Origin: Heyndrickxia vini
Lineage (GTDB): Bacteria > Bacillota > Bacilli > Bacillales > Bacillaceae_C
Length of the DNA: 64,000 nt
NCBI RefSeq assembly: GCF_016772275.1
Contig: NZ_CP065425.1
Span: forward strand, 3,316,653 to 3,380,652
Direction of reading: 5' to 3'
Positions 54,074-63,081 of the stretch are shown here, piece by piece; the stretch's first letter is position 1; every line of letters begins with the position of its first letter. The position numbers and the translations under genes are program-made. The notes under the pieces are model-generated. The model searched no databases, was not told the DNA's origin, and was given only the letters and a program-made list of their open reading frames with translations.

Positions 54074-54658
54074 TTATCCTTGTTTTTGAGCAATAATAAT
54101 GTATATTGCTTCATTTGCAACTTTGTTAGAAGGAAGTATTTTTTCCTTGATATCGAATCCCGAATTTAGTAATTCTTGTTCCATTACAGATGAATGGACT
54201 CTTGGACTAACAGATGTCTCTTTTGGTTCAAATTCTACACATAAAAAGTATCCTTTCTCTATTAGTACTCTGTTTATTTGTTTCAAAGTATTGGATAAAG
54301 GATTAACCTCATGTAATGCTATGGACGCTAAGGCAATATCAATTGTGTTGTTTTCCAGTGGAATATTCTCAAAACTGCCCTCTATAGTTTTAATATTATC
54401 TAGTTTTTCTTTTTTGGCTTTCGATTCCAAATAGGTAAGTATATCTACATCTAAATCTAATGCATAAACAATACCGTCAATTTGTTTAGCTGCAGGAAGT
54501 GCCAAATAACCTGTTCCTGCACCTAAGTCCAAGATATTGTCAGATCTCTTTATCGGGAGCAAATTTAACAAGTCTTCTGCTGGAAAATTATTTTTTCTAT
54601 CAGCATTTTCTAGCATATTGATCTTTCTTGTTAATTTTTCACTATTATTTTGTCTCAT
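54074..54658 (-). CDS. Class I SAM-dependent methyltransferase
   Basis: The 194-residue enzyme has motif I LDLGAGTGYLALPAA near 40-54, an acidic residue binding the ribose in YALDLDVD near 66-73 and the VEFEPKET region later. The acceptor is unknown; it resembles small UbiE/YrrT-type methyltransferases. Its start follows AAAAGGGGAATAGG. An Rrf2 regulator lies 131 bases upstream on the same strand, so the two could be co-regulated. Confidence 0.85.
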   Translation of the reverse strand: MRQNNSEKLTRKINMLENADRKNNFPAEDLLNLLPIKRSDNILDLGAGTGYLALPAAKQIDGIVYALDLDVDILTYLESKAKKEKLDNIKTIEGSFENIPLENNTIDIALASIALHEVNPLSNTLKQINRVLIEKGYFLCVEFEPKETSVSPRVHSSVMEQELLNSGFDIKEKILPSNKVANEAIYIIIAQKQG

Positions 54659-54773
54659 ATCTTCCTATTCCCCTTTTAATTATTGTTTCTAAAGACTAAC
54701 TTTAGAAAAACATAAATGTATTTGTATTTTATCGATCGACATAACAGACATTTTATATCCTTAATTATGGTAT

Positions 54774-54802
54774 AGACAACACCATTTAATCATGTTGTTG
54801 TC
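54774..54802. terminator. Hairpin at the end of the Rrf2 gene
   Basis: AGACAACACC and ATGTTGTTGTCTTTTT pair imperfectly, on the side of the Rrf2 stop at 54790, which lies within it. Confidence 0.45.
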
Positions 54803-55188
54803 TTTTTAACAATCAAATCTGCAATTGTTTGCTTTCTTAGTTCTTCCTCCATTTTTTCTTCTGATCTTAATATGACTTTTTGAATTGCACATTCAGTTCC
54901 ATGATCAAAATCACATTCAAATAATGAAGACTTTCCTTCTATTGCATAGATAATATCGAGAAAAGAAATAGTTTCCCACCCTTGGGCTAACGAGTATCCA
55001 CCATTAGCTCCTGAAGCGGAAGTAACCATGCCTTCTTTAACAAGCTTTGTTAGAATCTTTGATAAATAAGTAGGTGATACTTTTTGCTGTTCTGCTAGCA
55101 TCTGCACACCAACGGGTTTGCTGGAATTTGAAAATGCTAAGTATGCCATAGTATGAAGAGCATAATTAGTGGCTTTTGAATACTTCAA
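54790..55188 (-). CDS. Rrf2-family transcriptional regulator
   Basis: The 132-residue protein has the Rrf2 winged helix-turn-helix at residues 1-65 (YALHTMAYLAFSNSSKPVGVQMLAEQQKVSPTYLSKIL, landmark VSPTYLSKIL) and ANGGYSLAQ. The C-terminal region has only two cysteines (ECDFDHGTECAI), so the three-cysteine iron-sulfur ligand set of IscR or NsrR is not complete. It may sense something else, as YwnA does. It starts with TTG after AGGAGAGG. Confidence 0.85.
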   Translation of the reverse strand: MKYSKATNYALHTMAYLAFSNSSKPVGVQMLAEQQKVSPTYLSKILTKLVKEGMVTSASGANGGYSLAQGWETISFLDIIYAIEGKSSLFECDFDHGTECAIQKVILRSEEKMEEELRKQTIADLIVKKTTT

Positions 55189-55647
55189 TGTTTTTCATCC
55201 TCTCCTAACAATAAAGGACTTTAAGAGTCTTTAATATCTATTATTGTTTTAGTTGTTTTGATTGTCAAGTTTAAGGTAATTCTATTTATTAAATTTACAC
55301 AATCTTATATGTTACTTTTCCATTAGCTTTTATTGAAAAAAATGTGCCTAAACCCCAGTGCATTAATGCATTAACATACCGGGGGGCAGGCATCAAAGTA
55401 CAGAAATACTTCAATTACTTAATTTGATACATTTAAAATGAGTTGCGATACACACTCCACATGGACGGAGTGTATGTGGCAACTCATGGAATGCCGTTGA
55501 AGTTTGCGGGCTTAATAATTTGCCCTTCTTGTCTTCGGTTGTTGTCTTTCTTTATTAAGGAAGCGTACGATTGCAAAATAAGCTTTTTATTTTAACCTTA
55601 TCCTTACTTTCATTCGTTGGGATATAGAGTGAATTTTCTTATTCCAC
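55189..55647. other. Intergenic region with rRNA methyltransferase 3' fragment
   Basis: About 460 bases between the Rrf2 and VanY-like genes. At 55436-55464 it contains AAAATGAGTTGCGATACACACTCCACATG in a 29-base exact match (not quoted beyond that) to the 3' end of the RlmCD gene at 58608-58636, coding [10 protein letters not shown]. The fragment also pairs with nearby GGAGTGTATGTGGCAACTC as a hairpin. The rest shows no gene. Confidence 0.6.
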
Positions 55648-56526
55648 TTATGATTCGTAAAAGGTCACAATTACTCCATCAATATTGTTACCTGAAATCT
55701 CGTACTTGTGATTTTCCGGTATATTAATGGTCATGTTTTCGGAATAAGGGTAATACGAAACATTATATTTTTTACCATCAACTTTAACAGAAACCTTCTT
55801 CTCCTCCTTGAGGTAATCCAAATACTCTTCTAAAACAAAATTCTTCTCTTTCATAATCGCGCTATGCGGTAAACCAACATAGCGGATATGCCACGGTTCA
55901 TTTTGAATTCCCGTTATGTCCGTTTTATCCCCTGGGTATCGTAAAATAAACCCGTATTTCCAAGCGTTATTTTCAATCCACTTTCCCTCAGGCGCTTTCT
56001 CCATCTTCATATGGGTAGTTCCAACATCTAGCGATAAGCCCAAATTGTGTTCGCTATAGCCGGCGGGCAAGGCACGGTTGGAACCCATTTCTTGATAAAG
56101 TTTATTTTGCTCATCAAAGTTACGAAAACCGCTTGTAATGAAAAAATTAAACTCTTTATTTTCTTCCGCATCAAGGACCATATCCGAAAATTTACGTGCT
56201 AAATCTTCAGATAAATATGTTTTGTTGTCAAATAAGCTGTATCCTTTTACCAATTTATTGTGAGTAGATAGATTAACGACATCTGATTTAATACTTTTCG
56301 GATGAACCGGGTACTTACTGTTGACTAATAGTAAATTTCCTTGATAGATTTGTTCTGCTGAAATTTCTACTGTTTGGATATTTTCAGAAGCCTTGTTATA
56401 CTTTACTTTATCATTCTCATAATCAGTTATTAGAATATCCTCTTCATCTTGAAAGAACGGTACTATCTTAAATGCTGTCACACCTAAGAGTATTAAAAAA
56501 ATTAATAAAAATCCCCACTTCTTCAA
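55648..56526 (-). CDS. VanY-like D-alanyl-D-alanine carboxypeptidase (M15)
   Basis: The 292-residue product has one N-terminal membrane anchor (residues 5-22) and an extracellular M15 peptidase domain at about 75-240. Zinc ligands are in SEHNLGLSLDVG (SxHxxGxAxD type) and EPWHIRYVG, and the ITSGFRNFDEQ motif precedes them. It trims the terminal D-alanine of peptidoglycan precursors, which lowers vancomycin binding. It starts with TTG after AAGGAGGAG. It lies 115 bases after the VanS-like kinase gene on the same strand. Confidence 0.88.
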   Translation of the reverse strand: MKKWGFLLIFLILLGVTAFKIVPFFQDEEDILITDYENDKVKYNKASENIQTVEISAEQIYQGNLLLVNSKYPVHPKSIKSDVVNLSTHNKLVKGYSLFDNKTYLSEDLARKFSDMVLDAEENKEFNFFITSGFRNFDEQNKLYQEMGSNRALPAGYSEHNLGLSLDVGTTHMKMEKAPEGKWIENNAWKYGFILRYPGDKTDITGIQNEPWHIRYVGLPHSAIMKEKNFVLEEYLDYLKEEKKVSVKVDGKKYNVSYYPYSENMTINIPENHKYEISGNNIDGVIVTFYES

Positions 56527-56640
56527 TTTTTAGTCTCCTCCTTATTCTTCTTTGCTTAAAAGAATAGGTAAAACTATTTAAAAAAAAGGTAGGGTAAATC
56601 TTAAATCTTTCTTAAATCATGTACTTAAAGTGAGTCTATC

Positions 56641-57747
56641 CTAACTATTTTGTTCACTTTCCTTTGGTAATCGGACTTCAAAAATTGTCTGTAATATGCT
56701 GCTTTGGACAGTAATCGATCCATTATGCTGCTCCACAATATTCTTTGCAATGAACAAGCCGAGACCAGTGCTACCCTCTTGATGGGTTCGTGCTTTGTCA
56801 CCAGTATAGAACATATCAAAGAGATGCGGGAGTTCTTCCGGTGGAATGCTATCTCCATAATTCACAACTTGAACTACTGCTTCATCTACATCAAGAAAAC
56901 CGTTAATATCGATATACTGACCGTCATAACCGTAACGAATGGCATTACTTATAAGATTTTCAAACACTCGTGCTAACAAATCTCCATCACCACAAATGGG
57001 TAAGTGGGGTGTACTATTCATCCGGGCAATCAAATGGTTCTTTTCGAATACAGGATACAATTCTTCCTTTAATTGATTGAGTAGGTCAGTTAAATTTATA
57101 CTCTTTTTTTCAACTCGCAGCATTCCATAGTTCATTTTAGTTATCTCGAATAATTCATCAATTAGTCTTTCTAAACGTTGAGATTTTGTAAAGGCAATCG
57201 ATAAATAATGTCTGACCTGTTCTTTAGTCAAGTTCTCTTCCTTAATAAGCAAATCCAAATATCCTAAAACGGAGGTAAGTGGTGTCCTCAAATCATGGGC
57301 TAAATTTACGACCAATTGATTCTTACTGCTCTCCGAGAAATCACCTCTTTCCATGGCTTCTTTTAACTTTTTACTTGCGAGATTAATGTCTTTCGCAATA
57401 TCGTTAAACTCATCGTTTGATTTGATTTCAACATGATGTTGAAAGTCGCCACGAGCAAGGTAGTGAATTCCTGTTGAAATCTCATTGAAATAAGTGGAAT
57501 AGCGCTTCGAAAGGGTAAAGAAAAACAATATTGAAAGTGGAATAAATATAAGTAAAAAGAAATTAATGTCTCCAATTTTGTACATAAATGAACGAAAATG
57601 GGCCAATGGATCACCGTAATCAACCCGGGTATGATAATAATATTGAAGTACTTTAAAGATTATATAAGTTATAGAACCAGACAGAAACATACTTAATCCA
57701 AATAACACAATCATTTTTGAGCGAAAACTTTGTACGATTTTACCCAT
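56641..57747 (-). CDS. VanS-like sensor histidine kinase
   Basis: The 368-residue membrane kinase has two transmembrane helices (about residues 10-32 and 63-83) around a short extracellular loop, a HAMP-like linker, the phosphoacceptor in LAHDLRTPLTSVLGYLDLL near 160, an N box NLISNAIRYGYDG near 270 and G boxes STGLGLFIAKNI near 330. The sequence around the phosphoacceptor is that of VanS. Its ATG overlaps the end of the regulator gene by eight bases. It should phosphorylate that regulator in response to cell-wall stress or a glycopeptide. Confidence 0.9.
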   Translation of the reverse strand: MGKIVQSFRSKMIVLFGLSMFLSGSITYIIFKVLQYYYHTRVDYGDPLAHFRSFMYKIGDINFFLLIFIPLSILFFFTLSKRYSTYFNEISTGIHYLARGDFQHHVEIKSNDEFNDIAKDINLASKKLKEAMERGDFSESSKNQLVVNLAHDLRTPLTSVLGYLDLLIKEENLTKEQVRHYLSIAFTKSQRLERLIDELFEITKMNYGMLRVEKKSINLTDLLNQLKEELYPVFEKNHLIARMNSTPHLPICGDGDLLARVFENLISNAIRYGYDGQYIDINGFLDVDEAVVQVVNYGDSIPPEELPHLFDMFYTGDKARTHQEGSTGLGLFIAKNIVEQHNGSITVQSSILQTIFEVRLPKESEQNS

Positions 57748-58441
57748 TAAATGTATACCCGATTCCCCACACAGTTTTAATGAAATTGTTTTTCCGGTTA
57801 TCTTCTTTAAGTTTTTTTCGTAATGTACGAATATGAACCATAACTGTATTCCCACCTTCAAAATAGGCATCGCCCCACACCTGCTGAAAGATATTTTCCG
57901 CACTATAAACTTTCTTTGGATGACTGGCTAGTAAATACAAAATATCAAACTCTTTTCGTGTTAGCTCGATACTTTCCCCATATAGAGTAACTGTTCGTTG
58001 AGAAGGAGAAATAACTAATCCACCATATTCCACGCATACGTTATTTTTTGTATCTATTTTAGGTTGATTTAGCTTTATATAACGTCTAAGCTGAGCATTT
58101 ACACGAGCAACCAATTCTATCGGGGTGAATGGTTTAGTCATATAATCGTCTGCTCCAATTACCAGTCCCTGTACTTTATCGAAATCAGATGTTTTAGCAC
58201 TCAAAAATATGATAGGCATATTATGCTGTTCACGAATGCAGCGGGTCACCTCATATCCATCCAATTTCGGCATCATAATATCCAAAATCAGCAAATCAAA
58301 TACCTGAGTCTCGACAACACGAACAGCCTCTTGTCCATCCGAGACTTTAAAACACTTGTACCCTTCTTTTTCTAAATGAATGGTAATCAGATCAGCAATT
58401 TCCTCCTCGTCATCGGCAATTAATATCGAAATATCTCTCAT
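57740..58441 (-). CDS. VanR-like OmpR-family response regulator
   Basis: The 233-residue protein has a receiver domain with the phosphoaspartate Asp54 in LLILDIMMPKLDG, acidic pair DDEEE at 10-14 and Lys in MTKPFTPIEL, and a C-terminal winged helix (about 130-230) with RKEFDILYLLASHPKKVYSAENI and HIRTLRKKLKEDN (landmarks RKEFDILYLL and HIRTLRKKL). It activates genes in partnership with the kinase downstream. The start follows GGGGGTGAT. Confidence 0.92.
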   Translation of the reverse strand: MRDISILIADDEEEIADLITIHLEKEGYKCFKVSDGQEAVRVVETQVFDLLILDIMMPKLDGYEVTRCIREQHNMPIIFLSAKTSDFDKVQGLVIGADDYMTKPFTPIELVARVNAQLRRYIKLNQPKIDTKNNVCVEYGGLVISPSQRTVTLYGESIELTRKEFDILYLLASHPKKVYSAENIFQQVWGDAYFEGGNTVMVHIRTLRKKLKEDNRKNNFIKTVWGIGYTFNG

Positions 58442-58569
58442 TTTATCACCCCCTAAATAAAGTTAACATACAGCTATATAACAAGTCCTATTCATTTTTT
58501 TATATTCGTGCCTGCCGCAACCCGAATTTTCTTGTTCACAGCTTTGTTGATCCGCTGCTAGAAACTTAA

Positions 58570-58605
58570 GAAGGCAACGCCCAAAGGGTTAGTTGCCTTT
58601 CTTTA
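58570..58605 (-). terminator. Terminator of the rRNA methyltransferase gene
   Basis: GGCAACTAACCC and GGGCGTTGCC pair on the minus strand and CTTCTT follows; the gene's stop codon at 58589 is within the stem. The arms resemble those at 40010-40055. Confidence 0.65.
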
Positions 58606-59977
58606 AAATGAGTTGCGATACACACTCCACATGCGCAGTCTGCGGAAACATATCCACCGGCTGCAAATACTCTACCTGATATTTCTTACTTAATATCTGT
58701 AAATCCTTTGCCAAAGTAGACGGATTACAGGATACGTAAATAAACTTCTTCGGCTTTACCTTCAAAATGGTTTCAAGAAATTTCGGATCGCAGCCTGTTC
58801 TTGGAGGATCAACAACAACGACATCAGGACGCCAGCCTTCTTTCACCCATTTTGGCATAAGTTCTTCGGCTTTGCCGGTGAAATAGGTTGCATTTTCTAA
58901 GCCGTGCTTTTTGGCGTTTTTCTTTGCGTCTTCGATTCCTTCAGGGATGATGTCCATGCCGCGGATTTCCTCAGCTCCGTCAGCAAGCCATAGACCGATT
59001 GTTCCAACTCCGCAATAGGCGTCAACAATTTTTTCTTTTCCCGTTAACTCGGCTGCTTTTTTTACTTCGTTATATAATTTGACTGTCTGTTCGGGATTGA
59101 GCTGGAAGAATGCACGAGCAGATAGTTCATAGGTGAATTCTTCTAGTCGTTCCTCGACGATTTCTTTTCCTGATAGATGAATCGTTTCATCCCCTAAAAC
59201 GATGGATGTCCGTTTTGGATTGATGTTTTGCATGACTGAAACGACTTCAGGAAGGCGATTTTTGATTTCTGAAATTATTGCTTCTTTTCGTGGCAGTTCT
59301 TTTTTTGCTGTAACAAGCATGACTTGGACTTGTCCCGTTTGAATCCCGACTCTAGTAACAATCGTACGCACGATGCCTTTTCTTGTTTTTTCATTATATA
59401 TAGGGATTTTGAAGTCAGCGAGAATTTGTTTGACGACATTTGTTACTTTATTCGTTACTGGCTGTTGGACGATACATTCCGGAATGTTAATTAGACGATG
59501 GGAATCGATGCTATACATTCCTGCCATGACTTTTCCGTGATCGAAGCCAACTTGGAATTGGCTTTTGTTACGGTAATGCCATGGGTTGTCCATTCCGATT
59601 GTTGGGCGTATATCCAACTCTTCAATCGCAAAGAGTGTGTGTCGTTCGATTGCTTGGATAAGTATGTCGCGCTTTTCTTTCAATTGTTGACTGTATTCTA
59701 AATGCTGGAGCTGGCATCCACCGCATTGTTCATAGACAATGCACGGTGCTTTCACGCGATGTTCAGAGCGTTTGCGTACCTTTTTGACAATGGCTTCTGC
59801 ATATTTTGGGTGGGCTTTTGTTACCTCAACAACAACCTCTTCACCAGGTAGTGCACCAGGTACGAAAACGACTTGTTTTTTAAAATAGCCGACACCTTCT
59901 CCGTTTATTCCTAAACGCTTAATTGTTAATGGGAATTGTTGTTTTTCTTTTATTAAAAGGGTTTTTTCGTTTTTCAA
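58589..59977 (-). CDS. rlmCD: 23S rRNA (uracil-C5)-methyltransferase, RlmCD type
   Basis: The 462-residue enzyme has an N-terminal TRAM domain (about 10-70), an iron-sulfur cluster binding set Cys79, Cys85, Cys88 ([15 protein letters not shown]) with a fourth Cys near 172, and the SAM-dependent methyltransferase domain at about 290-462 with [15 protein letters not shown] and the catalytic nucleophile in [12 protein letters not shown] near 418. It methylates uridines of 23S rRNA. It starts with TTG after GCGGAGTGAT. Confidence 0.92.
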   Translation of the reverse strand: MKNEKTLLIKEKQQFPLTIKRLGINGEGVGYFKKQVVFVPGALPGEEVVVEVTKAHPKYAEAIVKKVRKRSEHRVKAPCIVYEQCGGCQLQHLEYSQQLKEKRDILIQAIERHTLFAIEELDIRPTIGMDNPWHYRNKSQFQVGFDHGKVMAGMYSIDSHRLINIPECIVQQPVTNKVTNVVKQILADFKIPIYNEKTRKGIVRTIVTRVGIQTGQVQVMLVTAKKELPRKEAIISEIKNRLPEVVSVMQNINPKRTSIVLGDETIHLSGKEIVEERLEEFTYELSARAFFQLNPEQTVKLYNEVKKAAELTGKEKIVDAYCGVGTIGLWLADGAEEIRGMDIIPEGIEDAKKNAKKHGLENATYFTGKAEELMPKWVKEGWRPDVVVVDPPRTGCDPKFLETILKVKPKKFIYVSCNPSTLAKDLQILSKKYQVEYLQPVDMFPQTAHVECVSQLILKKGN

Positions 59978-59983
59978 TATTGA

Positions 59984-60856
59984 TCACTCCGCTGTCTCGA
60001 TGCTTCTCCATAAGTAAAGGGAGGCATAGCTTAAATATGGATGCCATTCCTGACTAAAATTTTCCATTTCTTCATAGGTTGGCTTTTTTTCCAGGTTAAA
60101 TAATTTTTTTATCGCATTTTGAATACCAATATCTGCTAGCGGGAATAGGTTCGGTCTTCCTAAACCAAACATTAGAAAGTTTTGTGCAGTCCATGGGCCG
60201 ATTCCGCGTATTTTCACTAATGTTTTCGTGACTTCCTCGTCGGATTTACTGGCAAGCTCTTGTAAATTAAGTTCGCCGCTTGCAATCAATTTGGATAAGC
60301 CAATCAAGTACTCCGCTTTTCGTTGACTGAATTTCATCGAACGTAATTCTTCGATTTCAATTTTAGCCACTCTTTCGGGTGACGGATAAAACCACACACC
60401 ATCCTGCTCGAATCCATATGTATGAACGAAGTCTTCCGTCAATGCCATCGCAAATTTCATATTTAATTGCTGGTGAATAATGCATTTAACTAAACAATTA
60501 TATGGTGAGAAATCTAATATAATCGGTGTTCCGCGATTAAGTGTAAAGATATCTTTTAAAGAAGTCTGCCTGAAATGATCATTGATTTGATGTAGGGTTA
60601 CATTCCATTGAAAAATGACATATACTCGCTCAATCACTTGTACCTTCGTTTGATTGTTTTTTCCTTTTATTATAAAACAAGGATCATCTGTTGTTCCTAT
60701 TGCTTGAACGCTGACTACTTCAGCTTCAGGCTCATATATAGGGATATTGATCAATCTTAATTCACTATGTACATCATTTAATGGGTCGATAGATTGTCTT
60801 TGTAGTGCTAAATCGAAATTATATGGCCCTTCTATTTTCACCGTTTCTTCCCACAT
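59984..60856 (-). CDS. DNA-3-methyladenine glycosylase II (AlkA type)
   Basis: The 290-residue DNA repair enzyme has the helix-hairpin-helix GPD core at about 195-255: TKTLVKIRGIGPWTAQNFLMFGL (landmark RGIGPWTAQN) followed by the catalytic aspartate in PLADIGIQNAI near 242. The N-terminal part is a TBP-like beta domain. It removes alkylated bases. The ATG at 60856 follows GGGTGGGG; a longer frame has no site. It is seven bases upstream of the RlmCD gene on the same strand, so they are probably co-transcribed. Confidence 0.88.
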   Translation of the reverse strand: MWEETVKIEGPYNFDLALQRQSIDPLNDVHSELRLINIPIYEPEAEVVSVQAIGTTDDPCFIIKGKNNQTKVQVIERVYVIFQWNVTLHQINDHFRQTSLKDIFTLNRGTPIILDFSPYNCLVKCIIHQQLNMKFAMALTEDFVHTYGFEQDGVWFYPSPERVAKIEIEELRSMKFSQRKAEYLIGLSKLIASGELNLQELASKSDEEVTKTLVKIRGIGPWTAQNFLMFGLGRPNLFPLADIGIQNAIKKLFNLEKKPTYEEMENFSQEWHPYLSYASLYLWRSIETAE

Positions 60857-61013
60857 ATTCCCCACCCGTTCCGTGTTTAATGCTCTTTCTGAAAAGCTTT
60901 TCTGTATTATATCACAAAGCAATCGTCAATGCGGTTTAGATCAATATAGTGGAAAACACCATAAAATACCTGTTTACAAATTTCGACATTTTCTCTACAT
61001 CCTCGATAAATAT

Positions 61014-61021
61014 GTTATAAT
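61014..61021 (+). promoter_or_regulatory. Extended -10 promoter element of the XRE-cupin gene
   Basis: TGTTATAAT contains the TGn extension and perfect TATAAT hexamer at 61016-61021, 40 bases before the ATG. A convincing -35 is not seen, which is common for extended -10 promoters. Confidence 0.45.
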
Positions 61022-61061
61022 ATATATAGATAAATAATATAGCATACATTCAAGGAGCGTT

Positions 61062-61643
61062 ATGGATAAAAACTTCTTATCAAGTCAAATTGGACAACAA
61101 TTGCGCTTTTATCGCCAACAGCGGCAATTGTCATTAGATGAGCTTTCAGAAATTACCGGAGTAAGTAAACCAATGCTAGGACAAATTGAACGAGGAGCAT
61201 CGAATCCAACGGTAGCTGTCCTATGGAAAATTGCATCAGGGTTACAAGTTCCGCTTGCTTCTTTTCTCATGAAAAATCCTTCTATTAAGTTGATTCGAGA
61301 GGCTGAACAGCCCTTTTTTAAAGAAGATCATCATTTATTTGAGGCATTTACCAATTTTGCTTTGCCAGGTATTCCTTTAGAAAACTATCGCATTCGCATG
61401 CATCCGGGTTGTCTTCGTCAATCGGAAGCTACTGGTATCGGAGTTACAAAAATGATCACAGTTTATTCCGGCGTTCTTTCTATTGAAATAGGCGAAGAAA
61501 AACATACGTTGCGAAAAGGGGATGCAATCTCTTTTTCAACCGATGTGCAACAAACATATCAAAATTCACATGAGGATATTTGTGAATATCATATGACCAT
61601 TCATTACTCCAGTCCATATATGAACGCACAAACGAGCTGCTAA
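61062..61643 (+). CDS. XRE-family regulator with C-terminal cupin domain
   Basis: The 193-residue protein has a helix-turn-helix at residues 12-66 (LRFYRQQRQLSLDELSEITGVSKPMLGQIERG, landmark SLDELSEITGVSK) and a cupin beta-barrel at about 105-185 (VYSGVLSIEIGEEKHTLRKGDAISF). Such regulators usually sense a small metabolite through the cupin. The start follows CAAGGAGCG. A small gene follows after five bases, in the same unit. Target genes are unknown. Confidence 0.9.
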   Translation: MDKNFLSSQIGQQLRFYRQQRQLSLDELSEITGVSKPMLGQIERGASNPTVAVLWKIASGLQVPLASFLMKNPSIKLIREAEQPFFKEDHHLFEAFTNFALPGIPLENYRIRMHPGCLRQSEATGIGVTKMITVYSGVLSIEIGEEKHTLRKGDAISFSTDVQQTYQNSHEDICEYHMTIHYSSPYMNAQTSC

Positions 61644-61666
61644 CTTTTATGAAAGAGGTGCTTTTT

Positions 61667-61966
61667 TTGGCAAAAGTAAAAGAAACGATGTATTATTTGA
61701 ATAATCCTGAGCGACACATCATTATGTTGGCTTCAGAAACGCAATTGAAATATGAAGGCATTATTAAAGAAATATTTGGTGTGGCATGTGAAAGTGATTT
61801 GCAAATGATGATTAAATTTAATAAAGGATTTAAAGAAAGCATATGCCACGAGTTCGGAGTAGACGAGAACAAGATTACACTTAGCATGGTTTTCCGTCAA
61901 GCAACTAATGAGGATTTAGTTGAAAATATGCCGATGGGAAAAGAAGACCCGATCACAACATATTAG
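61667..61966 (+). CDS. Small hypothetical protein downstream of the XRE-cupin regulator
   Basis: The 99-residue product begins LAKVKETMYYLNNPERHI and ends in MPMGKEDPITTY. It is helical and soluble, without known motifs. I start at TTG 61667 because GAGGTG lies six bases upstream; a longer frame starting at 61649 would include it. It is followed by a clear terminator and shares the transcript of the regulator, of which it may be an effector or partner. Confidence 0.6.
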   Translation: MAKVKETMYYLNNPERHIIMLASETQLKYEGIIKEIFGVACESDLQMMIKFNKGFKESICHEFGVDENKITLSMVFRQATNEDLVENMPMGKEDPITTY

Positions 61967-61993
61967 CCAGTCATAACCGACTGGCTTTTTATT
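61965..61993 (+). terminator. Terminator of the XRE-cupin unit
   Basis: AGCCAGTC and GACTGGCT form an 8-bp stem around ATAACC and TTTTATTTA follows. Confidence 0.8.
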
Positions 61994-62013
61994 TAGTCTT
62001 ATGCATTAAATCC

Positions 62014-63036
62014 TTATTTCGTATCTTTTTTCTTTGCCAACTGGGTTTTATCTTTCGTTCCAGGTGGCTGCTCAAGCCATGCATGCTTAATCATAAGATC
62101 AGCCCCGTCTTTAGCATATTGGGCAATTTCAAATGATAATCTCTCATAATTGAGAATAAGATCACTTCTTTGACTTGCCGCTGCTGCAGTCGCATAGTTC
62201 CCCGTTCCGGCGGCACTTAGTAATCCCATATGAAAAAGTGTTAATTTATCCGAAAATGGTGGAGTGGTAGAATCGGTAATACTAATATCAGATGAAACAG
62301 GTGGCTGAATATCATTATTAAGAAGCGCCTTCGTAAATACTTGAATATGCTTTTCTGAAATATCTTTCCCTCTTAACATCCATTGCTGTATCTCTTTTCT
62401 CGGAGATATTTGAGCGAAACTAATCGCCAATTTTGCTCCCATAAGATTTGTTTGGATGTTCGTGTATAGATGGGAGATTTCAATGACATTAAGTGGTCGT
62501 TGTGAGCTAAAAAGAGAAAAACCACTTAAATATTTATGTGTATCAACAAAATCACTTGATGTTGGATAAGAAATATATGGTGCTCGTACAAATAATCCTT
62601 TTGAAAGGGAAACGTCCATACCTTTTTCATATAAATCAGATACTTCTTGGAGTCCTTCCCTGAAATAAGTACGGATGTCTTTACGAGCACTCATCGCAAT
62701 AAATCCTCCATACCCGATTAATCCAAACTTCGCCATGTTTTCTATATAAGTAAGGATGAACATATCTGTATAAAGACGTGGTGCATTCAAATTTACATCG
62801 TTTTCGAAGGAAAATCCCGTAGGAATCGGAAGCTTTTCCTCTTTAAATAGTGCCGTTAGTTTTTCAATATGGGAGGCTGCTAAATCATAGGAATATTTAA
62901 CAACCGAACGAATTTCTTCATCTTCCAAATGCTTTAAAAAATATCCTAAAATGCATTTGGACATACTGTCTTGCATATATGCAGTCCAAATGCAGGCGAT
63001 TTCGGCTGATGTTAATAATGGGCATCGGTCACTCAT
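62014..63036 (-). CDS. DUF3231 protein, full length (second copy)
   Basis: The 340-residue protein has two helical halves related to those of the gene at 22011: residues about 1-165 with PLLTSAEIACIWTAYM and IGYGGFIAMSARKDIRTYF, and about 170-330 with VIEISHLYTNIQTNLMGAKLAISFAQISP (landmark NLMGAKLAISFAQ) and PPFSDKLTLFHMGLLSAAGTGNYATAAAASQRSDL (landmark PPFSDKLTLFHMGLL). It ends with WLEQPPGTKDK. I start at ATG 63036 after GGAGGAATTTG. Function unknown. It is next to pdaA on the same strand, 45 bases downstream of its stop. Confidence 0.8.
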   Translation of the reverse strand: MSDRCPLLTSAEIACIWTAYMQDSMSKCILGYFLKHLEDEEIRSVVKYSYDLAASHIEKLTALFKEEKLPIPTGFSFENDVNLNAPRLYTDMFILTYIENMAKFGLIGYGGFIAMSARKDIRTYFREGLQEVSDLYEKGMDVSLSKGLFVRAPYISYPTSSDFVDTHKYLSGFSLFSSQRPLNVIEISHLYTNIQTNLMGAKLAISFAQISPRKEIQQWMLRGKDISEKHIQVFTKALLNNDIQPPVSSDISITDSTTPPFSDKLTLFHMGLLSAAGTGNYATAAAASQRSDLILNYERLSFEIAQYAKDGADLMIKHAWLEQPPGTKDKTQLAKKKDTK

Positions 63037-63081
63037 TACAAATTCCTCCAAGTAGTATCATTTATTACAGCTAAGGGAGAA

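Noticed and set aside
55648..58441. Complete vancomycin-resistance operon
   Set aside because: Only regulator, sensor and carboxypeptidase genes are present; ligase, dehydrogenase and dipeptidase genes are missing in this window.
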